Assembly: GCA_035297145.1 (NCBI GenBank)
Contig: DATGZN010000113.1
Coordinates: forward strand, 1 to 64,000
Length of the DNA: 64,000 nucleotides
Direction of reading: 5' to 3'
DNA from: QHXW01 sp035297145
GTDB taxonomy: Bacteria > Acidobacteriota > Terriglobia > Bryobacterales > Bryobacteraceae
In this document: one piece after another, positions 8,023-16,987 of the stretch
How the letters are laid out: each line of letters begins with the position of its first letter
Numbering within the stretch: the first letter of the stretch is position 1
Notes under the pieces: generated by a model
What the model was told of the DNA's origin: nothing
The model's input: the letters and a program-made list of their open reading frames with translations, nothing else
Databases searched by the model: none
Program-made: the position numbers and the translations under genes

Positions 8023-9138
8023 ATGGGTATCGTACAAAAGATCTCCTTTTTTGGCTTGATGTTGATGGCGTTTGTGGCGGTGCCGGCGCAGGAAGGGCCG
8101 AACAAAGACGTTGGCGAAACTGTAGCCAAGCCGCGCAAGCCGGATGCGCCCCCGCCCGACGATAATCAGGCGCCCATTCCTTCCAAGCTGAGCAACAAGA
8201 ACAAGGCGGATCTCCCGCCCGGCGCACCCGCGTTCAAAGTCGATACCAGCGTGGTCAACGTGGATGTAGCGGTGCTCGACAATAAGGGCCACTTTATTCC
8301 CAACATCCCGCGCGGCAATTTCCGCGTTCTGGAGGACAACGTTCCGCAGCAGGTCTCGACATTTTCCATGGGTGAAGCGCCCATGACGGTTTGTATGCTG
8401 ATCGAGTTCAACGCGAAGTTCCAGCGATTCTATAGCATGAAATGGTACGAGACGCTGACTGCCTCCTATGGCTTCTTGCAGACCCTGAAGCCGGATGACT
8501 ACGTGGCCGTGATCGCGTACGACCTGAGAACGACCATCCTTTCCGACTTTTCGAGCGACAAACGCAAGGCTTACGAGGCCATGCAGATGCTCCGGATTCC
8601 GGGGTTTTCGGAATCGAATATGTTTGATGCGCTGGCGGACACCGAGGACCGGATGAGCGGCATCGAAGGGCGGAAGGCGATCGTGCTGATTGCAACCGGA
8701 ATCGATACCTTCAGCAAACTGACGTACGACAAAGCCCGTAAGGCTCTTCAGGAGGCGGGCGTGCCGATTTACCCCATTGGGCTGCTCGAGATGGTTGGAA
8801 TGTACGGTGGGTTACCTAACATGGGGATAACCACCATGCAAGCCGAAAATGAGCTGAAAACCTTCGCCAAGGAAACCGGCGGCATGGCGTTCATCCCGCG
8901 CTTTTTTGGCGAGTTGCCGACTATCTACCAGGCAATCTCCCAGTCGCTTCGTAATCAATATTCCATCGCCTATTCGTCCACCAACCAGGCGAAGGATGGA
9001 ACGTACCGCAAAATCAAGGTGGAGCTGGTGAACCCCGCGACCAACGAGCCGCTGCGGGTAACCGACGAAAAGGGCAAGCCGGTCAAGTATTCGATCGTTG
9101 CCAAGACCGGCTACAAAGCGCCACGCGAAGTCGAGTAA
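8023..9138 (+). CDS. Secreted VWFA-related acidobacterial protein
   Basis: This 371-residue protein has an N-terminal signal peptide (MGIVQKISFFGLMLMAFVAV), a proline- and lysine-rich linker, then a von Willebrand factor A-like fold of the type that is greatly expanded in Acidobacteria (TIGR03436-like). The block VVNVDVAVLDNKG followed by FRVLEDNVPQQV is the conserved entry to that family. The metal-site motif DxSxS of true VWA domains is not present: the strand reads CMLIEFNAKF. Metal-dependent adhesion is therefore doubtful. The start is supported by a weak GGGGCGG upstream. The role is unknown; family members are exported and thought to mediate protein contacts. Confidence 0.85.
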   Translation: MGIVQKISFFGLMLMAFVAVPAQEGPNKDVGETVAKPRKPDAPPPDDNQAPIPSKLSNKNKADLPPGAPAFKVDTSVVNVDVAVLDNKGHFIPNIPRGNFRVLEDNVPQQVSTFSMGEAPMTVCMLIEFNAKFQRFYSMKWYETLTASYGFLQTLKPDDYVAVIAYDLRTTILSDFSSDKRKAYEAMQMLRIPGFSESNMFDALADTEDRMSGIEGRKAIVLIATGIDTFSKLTYDKARKALQEAGVPIYPIGLLEMVGMYGGLPNMGITTMQAENELKTFAKETGGMAFIPRFFGELPTIYQAISQSLRNQYSIAYSSTNQAKDGTYRKIKVELVNPATNEPLRVTDEKGKPVKYSIVAKTGYKAPREVE

Positions 9139-9183
9139 AGTCAAGTTCTCGAAATCGCTTGATTACAATTTGATGCAGAATCG

Positions 9184-9212
9184 TTGACACCTTGGTGACA
9201 TCTCTGTTAACC
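9184..9212 (+). promoter_or_regulatory. Possible sigma70 promoter for the receiver gene
   Basis: TTGACA (9184-9189) is a consensus -35 box; 17 bases later TTAACC (9207-9212) is only a weak -10. If used, transcription would begin about 5 bases before the ATG at 9225, giving a nearly leaderless mRNA, which would explain the absence of a ribosome binding site there. Confidence 0.25.
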
Positions 9213-9224
9213 TCGCACGGTTCC

Positions 9225-9680
9225 ATGAAGACGCTACCCGCGCCGGTGCACCCAGGTGCGATGATTCTGTTGGTTGATGACAATCCGCACGGTTTGATCG
9301 CCCGCCGCACGGTGCTGGAGGAGTTGGGCTACCGCGTTCGCATCTGTGAGAGCGGCGCGGAAGCGCTGGAGTTGTTTGGCACCCAGCCGGTGGATCTTCT
9401 GATCACCGATTTCCGCATGCCCAACATGGATGGCGTCGAGCTCATCACGCGCATCCGGCAGGTGCGGGCGGACCTTCCCATCATTCTGCTGTCCGGGTTC
9501 GTGGAGCCCCTCGGGCTGACCGAACAATCCACCGGCGCCGACGTGGTCCTTTCAAAAAGCGCCGGCGAGGTTGGATTTCTGCTCCGCTCGGTGCGGCGCC
9601 TCCTGAACCGGCAGCCGCCGCGCAAGCCGGTGGAATCGGAAAGCGCGGTCCAAGCCAAGAAGGCTCGCAACGCGGGATGA
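9225..9680 (+). CDS. Stand-alone response regulator receiver domain protein
   Basis: This 151-residue protein is a CheY-like receiver without an output domain. The acidic pair is in LLVDDN, the phosphoacceptor Asp in LLITDFRMPNMDG, the switch Ser in ILLSG and the conserved Lys in VLSKSAG. The C-terminal 30 residues are basic and probably disordered. The start is uncertain: TTG 9192, ATG 9225 and ATG 9261 are all possible, and none has a strong ribosome binding site. I prefer 9225. It overlaps the following GH3 gene by 4 bases, so the two are translationally coupled, an unusual pairing of a signalling domain with a cell-wall or sugar hydrolase. The cognate kinase is not in the window. Confidence 0.85.
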   Translation: MKTLPAPVHPGAMILLVDDNPHGLIARRTVLEELGYRVRICESGAEALELFGTQPVDLLITDFRMPNMDGVELITRIRQVRADLPIILLSGFVEPLGLTEQSTGADVVLSKSAGEVGFLLRSVRRLLNRQPPRKPVESESAVQAKKARNAG

Positions 9681-11491
9681 GCCGGGCTGCGCGGCGTGAA
9701 AACCGCACATCCGGGCTTGTCTCCCTGCCGGTACGAGTTGCGTCGCCGATCCTTGCCGCCCTGTTGCTGTGTTCCGCCGTTGCGGTGCCGGAACGCGGCC
9801 CGCAGAAGACCGTCAGCCGGTGGATGAAATCGATGAGCTTGCGCGATAAGGTGGCGCAGCTCGTGATGATTCCGTTCAGCGGCCGCTCCATCAGCACTAA
9901 AACACGCGATTACCGCAAGTTCGTGCACCTGATCCGCGACGTCCACGTGGGCGGGCTGATTTTGGTGAACGTGGCGCAGGGCCGTTTGGCGGCGCGCCCC
10001 GAGCCGCACGAGCTGGCCTCTTTCGTCAATCGCTTGCAGCGCATGAGCAAGCTGCCCTTGCTGGTTGGAGGCGATTTCGAGCGTGGCGCCTCCATGCGCG
10101 TCAGCGGTACCACGGTGTTTCCCCACGCCATGGCTTTCGCCGCCGCCGGCGATCCGGCGCTCACTCGCTACGAGGGCGAAGTGACGGCCCGGGAGGCTCG
10201 GGCGGTAGGCGTACACTGGATTTTCTATCCGGACGCCGACGTCAACAACAATCCCGACAATCCGATCATCAATATCCGGTCGTTTGGAGAAAACCCGCAG
10301 GTGGTATCGCGCCACGTCCAGGCATTCATTGAAGGCGCAGGCGCCGACCGCCGCAGCCGCGTGCTGACCACGGCCAAGCATTTTCCCGGACACGGCGACA
10401 CCGCCACCGACACGCACCTGGGTCTCGCGGTAATCAACGCCGACCGTCAACGGCTCAACGACGTGGAGCTCGCGCCTTTCCGTGCGGCCATCAGCAAGGA
10501 CGTGGATGCCGTCATGACAGCCCACATATCCGTCCCGGCGCTCGATTCCGCTGACGTCCCCTCGACGCTTTCCGCCGCGGTGCTCACCAAACTGCTACGC
10601 GAAGAACTGGCGTTCCACGGGCTGATCGTGACCGATGCGATGGATATGGGCGCCATCGTCAAGGCTTTCGGCGATGCGGAAGCCTCGGTGCGCGCGATCG
10701 AGGCGGGCGCCGATGTGATCCTGATGCCACCCGATGCCGACACGGCGGTGAACGCGCTGGTCGCTGCGGTACGCCGAGGCCGGATTTCGCAGAAACGACT
10801 CGATCAAAGCGTGGCCCGTGTGCTGGCGGCTAAAGTCAAAGTCGGGCTGGACCGCGGGCGGCTGGTGGATCTGGAGGCCATCGACGATGTCGTCAATGCT
10901 CCGGAAGCTAACGATCGCGCGCAGGAAGTTGCGGACCGCGCAGTGACTCTGCTCCGCAACGAGCCGGCCCAGATCCCGGTGCGCGCTCCAGCCAAGACCT
11001 GCTTTCTATTGCTGGCGGAGAGTCATTACTCGAACGAAGGTCTGGTTTTTACGCAGGAGATACACAAACGCAGCCCGGATGCGCTGGTTTTGACGCTGGA
11101 TCCATCGCTTCCGGATCCCGCACTCGATGTGGCGACCGAGCGCGCAGGTTTCTGCGATGCGACCGTCGTTGGCGCTTTCGTGCCCGTGGCGGCGCGCGCC
11201 AACCTCGCCGTCTCGGCTGGCTTTGCGAAACTGCTCGATACCCTGATCGCCTCGGGCAAGCCCATGACCCTGATTGCCTTTGGCAATCCCTATCTGCTGC
11301 GCAGCTTTCCGAAGGTCGCTGCGTATCTCACGACCTACAGCACCGTCCCACTCTCGGAGGTCGCGGCCGTCAAAGCGCTATTCGGCGAGATGCCCATCCG
11401 CGGCCACCTGCCAGTGACGATTCCCGATCTGGCGAAATATGGGGACGGAATCCAGTTGGCGGCGATAACGCCCGCACCACCAGTAAAGTAG
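9677..11491 (+). CDS. Glycoside hydrolase family 3 protein (NagZ-like beta-N-acetylhexosaminidase)
   Basis: This 604-residue protein has a hydrophobic N-terminal segment (about 20-38) acting as signal or anchor, then a GH3 TIM-barrel domain. It contains the diagnostic KHFPGHGDTATDTH loop, which in NagZ carries the Asp-His acid/base dyad, and the nucleophile Asp in VTDAMDMG. A second alpha/beta domain (about 430-600) resembles the GH3 C-terminal domain, which cytoplasmic NagZ enzymes often lack. It is expected to remove terminal beta-GlcNAc, for example from peptidoglycan fragments, in the periplasm. It starts at an ATGA overlap with the receiver gene. Confidence 0.87.
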   Translation: MSRAARRENRTSGLVSLPVRVASPILAALLLCSAVAVPERGPQKTVSRWMKSMSLRDKVAQLVMIPFSGRSISTKTRDYRKFVHLIRDVHVGGLILVNVAQGRLAARPEPHELASFVNRLQRMSKLPLLVGGDFERGASMRVSGTTVFPHAMAFAAAGDPALTRYEGEVTAREARAVGVHWIFYPDADVNNNPDNPIINIRSFGENPQVVSRHVQAFIEGAGADRRSRVLTTAKHFPGHGDTATDTHLGLAVINADRQRLNDVELAPFRAAISKDVDAVMTAHISVPALDSADVPSTLSAAVLTKLLREELAFHGLIVTDAMDMGAIVKAFGDAEASVRAIEAGADVILMPPDADTAVNALVAAVRRGRISQKRLDQSVARVLAAKVKVGLDRGRLVDLEAIDDVVNAPEANDRAQEVADRAVTLLRNEPAQIPVRAPAKTCFLLLAESHYSNEGLVFTQEIHKRSPDALVLTLDPSLPDPALDVATERAGFCDATVVGAFVPVAARANLAVSAGFAKLLDTLIASGKPMTLIAFGNPYLLRSFPKVAAYLTTYSTVPLSEVAAVKALFGEMPIRGHLPVTIPDLAKYGDGIQLAAITPAPPVK

Positions 11492-11495
11492 CTCG

Positions 11496-11549
11496 GTAGC
11501 GCGGGGGTACCGCGCCGTTTGCGGGGACACCCGCGGCCTGTTCCACGCC
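11496..11549 (+). repeat. Dispersed GC-rich repeat, copy A
   Basis: This 54-base stretch begins GTAGCGCGGGGG and contains GCGGG/CCCGC and GGTA/TACC inverted arms. It aligns by eye, at roughly three quarters identity, with the minus strand of 39450-39501. It lies between the convergent GH3 and MFS genes. Both copies are intergenic, which fits a dispersed non-coding element. Confidence 0.55.
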
Positions 11550-11617
11550 ATTGAAACTGGCGGAACCTTAGCCGTTCGGGCCGGACGTGTCCAAGGTACG
11601 CCTCGCCCGGCAGTCCG

Positions 11618-12895
11618 TTAACCGCCCGTATCCTCCGCATCCCGCCATAAACGCATGGCCCACAGCCACGCCATCGCAGGTACGAGCATTGCGGCGCCTG
11701 TGCACAATGCGACGGTACGAACGGCAATGCCACGGTCGATTGCGATGCTCGCGACATAGCCGCTCACGGCGATCACGAGCATGAGAAAGCCGAGATCGGC
11801 GGCAAATAGGCGGCCACGGAATCTGTCGTCGGAGAAACGCTGGAGCAGCGTTGTGGAAAAGACCCAGACGATCGACGCACCGCTGTGCGCGAGAGCCACG
11901 CAAAGGCAAGCTAACCGTAGAGTCGGGGCTTTGGAAAGCAATATGTAGCCGGCGCCGCCACAGAAAAAGCCGATGAGAATTGCCACGCGCATGCGGGAAC
12001 TGCTGCCGCCCGCCCATTTTGTCGCGGAAAGCGGACCGATGAGTGCACCCACACCGCGTGCGCCCATCAGCAGACTCATGCCTAGCACGGCCCCGCGCGC
12101 AGCATCCATTCCACCAAATCGGACGGGAAAGATGCGTTCGCCCATGATCGGAAAGATCACCCAATTGGCGCCCATGATGCCGATCCCGCTCTTCAGCAGG
12201 ACGGTGGCGAGCAGCCGGGCATCACGCCGGATGTAGCGGGTGCCCTCGGCCACGGGAGAGAAGTCCACCAGTTCGCGGAGATGGAATGGCGGCGTATCGG
12301 CCGCATGCGGCTCATGAAATCGCATGCCGCGGATCAATAACGCCGAGCAGAAGAACGAGAGCGCATTCAAGACGAAGACCGCGTCACGGCCCAGCAGCAC
12401 CGCGACCAGCCCACCCAGCGCCGAGCTGACCGCAAAATTGAACGACCACGTGATGGAAGAAACAGTGTTGGCCGTGACCAGGTGCTCCTCGCCGACCAAA
12501 TTCGGCAGTACCGCACTGCGAGCCGGCTCGAAAAATCCCCACATTACGGTTTCGAAGAACAGCAGCGGATAGACCAGCCACACCGTCCCCGCGGAGCGCA
12601 CCAGCATCATGCCGAGCACGATCACCATGCGGGCCAGGTCGGCCGCAATCATGACGTGCTTCCGCCGGACGCGGTCGTTGACCACCCCCGCAGTGGGCCC
12701 GACAAGAGTCGAGGGCAGAACCTGCAATACCAGCGCGAGGCCGATCGACCGCGCCTTCCCCGTGAATTGCAACAGCAGGCTGTAAATGGCGAGGATGTAG
12801 AACCAGTCGCCCATCTCGCTCACGATTTGCGCCAGCCACAGCCGGCGGAAATTGCGGTTCTCGCGGATCAGGCGCCAGTAGGATCCGAACGTCAC
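11618..12895 (-). CDS. MFS transporter (DHA3/enterobactin-exporter-like)
   Basis: This 425-residue integral membrane protein has about 12 hydrophobic segments. It opens with FRRLWLAQIVSEMGDWFYILA and carries the loop 2-3 motif GPTAGVVNDRVRRKHVM, which places it with the MFS_3/DHA3 exporters of macrolides or siderophores. A mid-protein cytoplasmic loop (FSPVAEGTRYIRRDARLL) is typical of that group. The start is GTG, 9 bases after the stop of trpS, so the two genes are co-transcribed and translation may be coupled. The exported substrate is unknown. Confidence 0.85.
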   Translation of the reverse strand: MTFGSYWRLIRENRNFRRLWLAQIVSEMGDWFYILAIYSLLLQFTGKARSIGLALVLQVLPSTLVGPTAGVVNDRVRRKHVMIAADLARMVIVLGMMLVRSAGTVWLVYPLLFFETVMWGFFEPARSAVLPNLVGEEHLVTANTVSSITWSFNFAVSSALGGLVAVLLGRDAVFVLNALSFFCSALLIRGMRFHEPHAADTPPFHLRELVDFSPVAEGTRYIRRDARLLATVLLKSGIGIMGANWVIFPIMGERIFPVRFGGMDAARGAVLGMSLLMGARGVGALIGPLSATKWAGGSSSRMRVAILIGFFCGGAGYILLSKAPTLRLACLCVALAHSGASIVWVFSTTLLQRFSDDRFRGRLFAADLGFLMLVIAVSGYVASIAIDRGIAVRTVALCTGAAMLVPAMAWLWAMRLWRDAEDTGG

Positions 12896-12904
12896 GGCGA
12901 TGAA

Positions 12905-13897
12905 TCAGCGCGTTTCGGTGTAGAGGCCCATGCGGCTCTTCACCAGTTCGACGGTGGAATTGGCGATTGGAGCCACGCGTTCGGCGCCTTCCCGCAGCAC
13001 TCGTGCCACGTAGCCCGGTTCGGAGGTGATCTCGCGATAACGCTGCTGAAAAGGCTCGAGATGCGAAATCACCATCTCGGCGACCTGCTTTTTCAAGTCG
13101 CCGTAGCGCATGCCCGTGAAGTGCGCGCGCATGGCATCGTCGGTCGATCCGCTGAAAGCTTGATGAATGCTCAGCAGGTTTTCCACGCCGGGACCGAGCG
13201 ACGCGAAATCCACCGCCGGATTCGAATCGGTTGTGGCACGCATGATAGTCTTGCGGACTTTATCTGGCGGATCGAGCAGGCCCACAGCATGGCCTGCACC
13301 GCTGGCGGACTTGCTCATTTTCACCGTGGGATCGTCGAGGCCCATGATGCGCGCACCTACCGACGGCAGGCTGGTCTGCGGAACAACGAACGTATCGCCG
13401 TAAAGCGAATTGAAGCGCTGCGCAATATCGCGGGTGAGTTCGAGATGCTGCGCCTGATCCTCGCCCACTGGCACGATCGCGGCTTGATACAGCAAAATGT
13501 CGGCAGCCATCAGCACCGGGTATTGCAGCAGCCCGTCGCCAACGGTCTGCTGAGTCGCGGCTTTGGACTTATACTGCGTCATGCGCTCCAGCCAGCCGAC
13601 GGCCGTCACGCAAGTCAACATCCAGGCAAGTTCCGCATGCGCGGGCACAGCGGATTGCACCATGATGCTCGAGTGCTTGGGATCGATGCCTGCGGCCAAG
13701 AACAGAGCGGCGGTTTCCTCGATTTTTGCGCGCAACTCCTCAGGTTGTTGGTAAACCGTTATCGCGTGCAGATCCACGATACAGAAAATGCTCTCGAATT
13801 CTTGCTGGTAGCCAACCCAGGGCAACAGCGCACCCAGGTAGTTGCCGATATGCAGATTGCCGGACGGTTGGACGCCGGAGAATACGCGTGCTTTCAT
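12905..13897 (-). CDS. trpS: Tryptophan--tRNA ligase
   Basis: This 330-residue class I aminoacyl-tRNA synthetase charges tRNA-Trp in the cytoplasm. The HIGH-type motif is in SGVQPSGNLHIGNYLGA and the KMSKS loop in VKMSKSASGAG. The signature GEDQAQHLELTRDIAQRFN is that of bacterial TrpRS, and the length is normal. The gene starts 36 bases from the divergent methyltransferase gene and leads the MFS gene. Confidence 0.97.
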   Translation of the reverse strand: MKARVFSGVQPSGNLHIGNYLGALLPWVGYQQEFESIFCIVDLHAITVYQQPEELRAKIEETAALFLAAGIDPKHSSIMVQSAVPAHAELAWMLTCVTAVGWLERMTQYKSKAATQQTVGDGLLQYPVLMAADILLYQAAIVPVGEDQAQHLELTRDIAQRFNSLYGDTFVVPQTSLPSVGARIMGLDDPTVKMSKSASGAGHAVGLLDPPDKVRKTIMRATTDSNPAVDFASLGPGVENLLSIHQAFSGSTDDAMRAHFTGMRYGDLKKQVAEMVISHLEPFQQRYREITSEPGYVARVLREGAERVAPIANSTVELVKSRMGLYTETR

Positions 13898-13933
13898 GAT
13901 TTAGGATAGGACGGTAGTTCTCTATCGTAAGCG

Positions 13934-15142
13934 ATGGCGCATTCTTCAACCAAACTCGCTGTAACGGTCGAAAAGCTCGTGTACGGCGGCGATGGACTGG
14001 CGCGGTTCAATGGCCAGGTCGTGCTCGTGCCCTTCGTGCTGCCGGGAGAGCAGGCGACTGTGGAGACGCTGGAGCAGAAGCCAGGCCTGGTACGGTCAAG
14101 GCTGGTCGAGTTGCACCAAACCGCCGGCGAACGAGTAGACGCGCGGTGCCCCTACTTCGGCCGGTGCGGCGGCTGCCACTACCAACACGCCGGCTACGAG
14201 GCTCAACTCGCGTTCAAACGCGCGATTCTGGCGGAAACGTTGCGTCGCGTGGGTAAGATCGAGCCACCCGAGGAGATCCGAATGATTGCGGCGGAACCCT
14301 GGCATTACCGCAACCGCGCGCAGTTTCACATCCAGGGAAATGAGATTGGATATCTCGAAGCCCGTTCGAACCGCTTCTGTGGCATCGAGCATTGCCCCAT
14401 CAGCTCACCGCGCATCAACCAGGTGATCACGACCTTGCGGGAAATGCTGCGCGATGCACGTTGGCCACGCTTTGTGAGCGCGGTCGAAGTCTTCACGAAC
14501 GAACAGCAGGTGCGATTGAATATGCTGGAAAGCGAACGGCCCGTGGCGCGCCGTTTCTTCGACTGGTGTGCGGAGGCGATTCCTGGTTTCGTGCCCGGGG
14601 CATTAGACTACACTGTGGCCGGTGAGACTTATCGCGTCAGCGGCGGCTCATTCTTCCAGGTGAACCGGTTTCTCATCGATCAGATGGCCGAGCAGGCTCT
14701 CGACCATGCGGCGGGCGAATCGGCACTGGATCTTTTTGCTGGTGTGGGGCTGTTTTCATTGCCGCTGGCAAAGCGATTCGCGAAGGTAACGGCGGTCGAA
14801 TCCGGCGCGGGCGCGCTACGCGATCTGCGGTTCAATGCTGAGCGCGCAGGAGTCGCGGTTGAGCAGCACCAGAGCACCGTAGATGCGTTTCTCGCGAACC
14901 TGGCCGCGCCGCCGGATTTCGTCCTGGCCGATCCACCACGAGCCGGCCTAGGGAAGATCGTGGTGCGCGAGCTGCTGCGGCTGAAGCCGGTATCGATCAC
15001 GATTGTCGCCTGCGACCCGGCAACGCTGGCGCGCGATCTCGCCGCGCTCCTGGTGGGCGGCTACAAACTAGAGAATCTCACGATGGTAGATCTATTTCCG
15101 CAGACGTATCACATCGAAGCCATAGCGCGGCTATCGCGGTGA
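13934..15142 (+). CDS. rlmD: 23S rRNA (uracil-5-)-methyltransferase, RumA/RlmD family
   Basis: This 402-residue protein has an N-terminal TRAM domain (about 1-60), an iron-sulfur site with the RlmD spacing CPYFGRCGGC and a fourth Cys in FCGIEHC, and a C-terminal SAM methyltransferase domain. In the latter, LDLFAGVGLFSLPLA binds SAM, VLADPPRAGL is motif IV, and the catalytic Cys is in IVACDPATLARDL. The family makes 5-methyluridine in 23S rRNA (RlmD/RlmCD) or tRNA (TrmA); the retained cluster cysteines favour the RlmD/RlmCD type, but the target base is not certain. Its 3' end overlaps the convergent DUF420 gene by 12 bases. Confidence 0.88.
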   Translation: MAHSSTKLAVTVEKLVYGGDGLARFNGQVVLVPFVLPGEQATVETLEQKPGLVRSRLVELHQTAGERVDARCPYFGRCGGCHYQHAGYEAQLAFKRAILAETLRRVGKIEPPEEIRMIAAEPWHYRNRAQFHIQGNEIGYLEARSNRFCGIEHCPISSPRINQVITTLREMLRDARWPRFVSAVEVFTNEQQVRLNMLESERPVARRFFDWCAEAIPGFVPGALDYTVAGETYRVSGGSFFQVNRFLIDQMAEQALDHAAGESALDLFAGVGLFSLPLAKRFAKVTAVESGAGALRDLRFNAERAGVAVEQHQSTVDAFLANLAAPPDFVLADPPRAGLGKIVVRELLRLKPVSITIVACDPATLARDLAALLVGGYKLENLTMVDLFPQTYHIEAIARLSR

Positions 15143-15562
15143 AGGCCACAGCTGGTACAGCATCAGATAAACGACCACGCCGGTCACACTCACGTACAGC
15201 CAAATAGGCAGAGTCCAACGGGCGATGGCGCGATGCCTGTCGAAGCGGGCTGAAAGTCCGCGGCTCAACGTGATGATGGCGAGCGGCGGAACCGCAGCGG
15301 CGAGAATGGTGTGAGTTGTGAGGATGCTGAGATACACCGCGCGAAGAACGCCGGCATGCCCGAACGGCACCGAGCCCACGTGTGCGTGATAGATCAGGTA
15401 GCAGGTCAGGAACGCGCACGAGGTGACGAAGGCAGCGAGCATGACTTTCTTGTGCGTATTCGCCCGATGGCGGCGAATCAGAATATAGCCCGTGACAAGC
15501 AGCACAGCTGCGGTGCCGTTCAAAAAGGCGTTGACGGCTGGCAGATCGTGTATCGAGATCAT
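15131..15562 (-). CDS. DUF420 membrane protein (CtaM-like cytochrome oxidase assembly factor)
   Basis: This 143-residue protein has four or five membrane helices with conserved histidines in YLIYHAHVGS, LRAVYLSILTTHTILA and FDRHRAIAR. These are hallmarks of DUF420/CtaM, needed in Firmicutes for heme-A oxidase maturation. The ATG at 15562 overlaps the SCO1 stop (ATGA), so translation is coupled. It is the last gene of the minus-strand respiratory cluster. A longer frame extends upstream in this phase, but it only shadows SCO1. Confidence 0.85.
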   Translation of the reverse strand: MISIHDLPAVNAFLNGTAAVLLVTGYILIRRHRANTHKKVMLAAFVTSCAFLTCYLIYHAHVGSVPFGHAGVLRAVYLSILTTHTILAAAVPPLAIITLSRGLSARFDRHRAIARWTLPIWLYVSVTGVVVYLMLYQLWPSPR

Positions 15563-16116
15563 GATTGCTCCCGCTCCAGGCGGCGAATGTCGACGATCAG
15601 GGTAGGGGTGGGATCGTCCTGAGCGGCGCCATAGTAACCGCGAATCTTCCCATGCCGATCCACCAGCACGAAGCGCGTACTGTGCTCGAGCGAGCCATCC
15701 ACATTGCCAAGCATGAACGCGCGCCGGTCGAGCGCGTCCAGAGTTTTCTGGTCCCCAGTGAGGAAATACCAGCGTCCCGGCTGGGCATGATAGCGCAACG
15801 CATAGCTGGCCAGGGCTTCGGGCGTATCGCGCTTGGGGTCGACGGAAAATGAGACCAGGCGCACGTCGGGAAATTCCGAGAGCAGCGGTTGCACGTGGGA
15901 CATCTGTGTACTCATGCGCGGGCAGGAGCTCGTGCAGTTGGTGAAAATGAAATCCGCCACCCAGATTTTGCCGTCGAGCGATGCCCGGTCGAACGGCGCG
16001 CCGGTTTGCGAGACCAGATGGAATTCCGGAACCTGGCCATAAACGGGGAGCAGCTTGCTGGAGCATCCGCTGGATACTACGCAAACGAGAACAGCGAAAA
16101 TAACCGAATCCTTCAA
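15559..16116 (-). CDS. SCO1/SenC family copper chaperone lipoprotein
   Basis: This is a thioredoxin-fold protein that delivers copper to the CuA site of cytochrome c oxidase or keeps its cysteines reduced. The copper ligands are visible: CxxxC in FTNCTSSCPRM and the distant His in SLEHSTRFVLVD. Starting at TTG 16116 gives 185 residues with a lipoprotein signal ending VVSSGC, and places the start 7 bases after the ctaB stop. An ATG at 16158 would overlap ctaB and add 14 unlikely residues. The protein is expected in the periplasm, anchored by lipid. It sits between heme A synthesis genes and the DUF420 assembly gene. Confidence 0.9.
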   Translation of the reverse strand: MKDSVIFAVLVCVVSSGCSSKLLPVYGQVPEFHLVSQTGAPFDRASLDGKIWVADFIFTNCTSSCPRMSTQMSHVQPLLSEFPDVRLVSFSVDPKRDTPEALASYALRYHAQPGRWYFLTGDQKTLDALDRRAFMLGNVDGSLEHSTRFVLVDRHGKIRGYYGAAQDDPTPTLIVDIRRLEREQS

Positions 16117-16123
16117 GCCGAGA

Positions 16124-16987
16124 TCACAGGCCCGGCCTGTCGAGCAGCATGAGGCCATACAGCAGGGGAAGATAGAAAACCGAAGTCAGCAGCACGCCGC
16201 GGGCCCGCAAGAGCGACCGTTCTGTAGCGGCGCGAACGCCGGAATAGAGAAACCACGCGCCGAGGGCGAGCGCGCCGAGTAAATAGACTTTGCCCGACAT
16301 CCCGACCAGGCCCGGCGCCAGGCTCACAGGAATCAGCAATGACGCGCACAAAACAATCTGGCGCGCGGTGGAGTGGCCGTCTGGCTCGACCACCGGCAGC
16401 ATGCGGATACCGGCGCGCGCGTAATCATCGCGGTACATCCACGCGATCGCGTAGAAATGGGGGAACTGCCAGAGAAACAGAATGGCGAAAAGCACCCACG
16501 CTTGGGACGTAAGCGTGCCGGCCGCCGCGGCGAAGCCGATCATCGGAGGCATTGCGCCGGGAAAAGCACCGACGGTTGTCGATAGCCACGAGCGCTGCTT
16601 CAGAGGCGTGTAAAGGAACAGGTAGCTGACCAGCGTGGCCCCGCCGAGCACAGCGGAGAGCATGTTGACGAACCAGGCCAGCTCACCGAATCCCACAATG
16701 GCCAGGCCGATGCCGAATGCCAGCGCGCGATTCGCATCCAAACGCCCGGCGGGAAGAGGACGATCGGAAGTACGCCGCATCTTGGCGTCGGCCTCACGCT
16801 CATACCACTGATTCAGCGCTGCGGTGCCGGAAGCGATCAGGCCCGTCCCCATGACGGTGTGCAGTAATGCCCACCAATGGATCTGTGCAAGCGGCGAACC
16901 GCGCAGCCCGAAGAAATAACCCACGCCTGCACTCATGAGGATGAGCCAAGTGATGCGCGGCTTCGTGAGACTGATGTAGTCTCTCAT
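16124..16987 (-). CDS. ctaB: Protoheme IX farnesyltransferase (heme O synthase)
   Basis: This 287-residue polytopic UbiA-family prenyltransferase attaches farnesyl to heme B. It begins RDYISLTKPRITWL, has the first Asp-rich motif in NQWYEREADAKMRRTSDRPL and the second in FYAIAWMYRDDYARAG. Its ATG overlaps the stop of ctaA by 2 bases inside ATGA, which fixes the start; a longer upstream frame exists but is antisense filler. The product feeds CtaA, which converts heme O to heme A for a copper oxidase. Confidence 0.95.
   Translation of the reverse strand: MRDYISLTKPRITWLILMSAGVGYFFGLRGSPLAQIHWWALLHTVMGTGLIASGTAALNQWYEREADAKMRRTSDRPLPAGRLDANRALAFGIGLAIVGFGELAWFVNMLSAVLGGATLVSYLFLYTPLKQRSWLSTTVGAFPGAMPPMIGFAAAAGTLTSQAWVLFAILFLWQFPHFYAIAWMYRDDYARAGIRMLPVVEPDGHSTARQIVLCASLLIPVSLAPGLVGMSGKVYLLGALALGAWFLYSGVRAATERSLLRARGVLLTSVFYLPLLYGLMLLDRPGL

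Noticed and set aside
12482..13909. 475-codon plus-strand frame
   Set aside because: Antisense to trpS and the MFS gene, His/Gln/Arg-rich composition without domain pattern.
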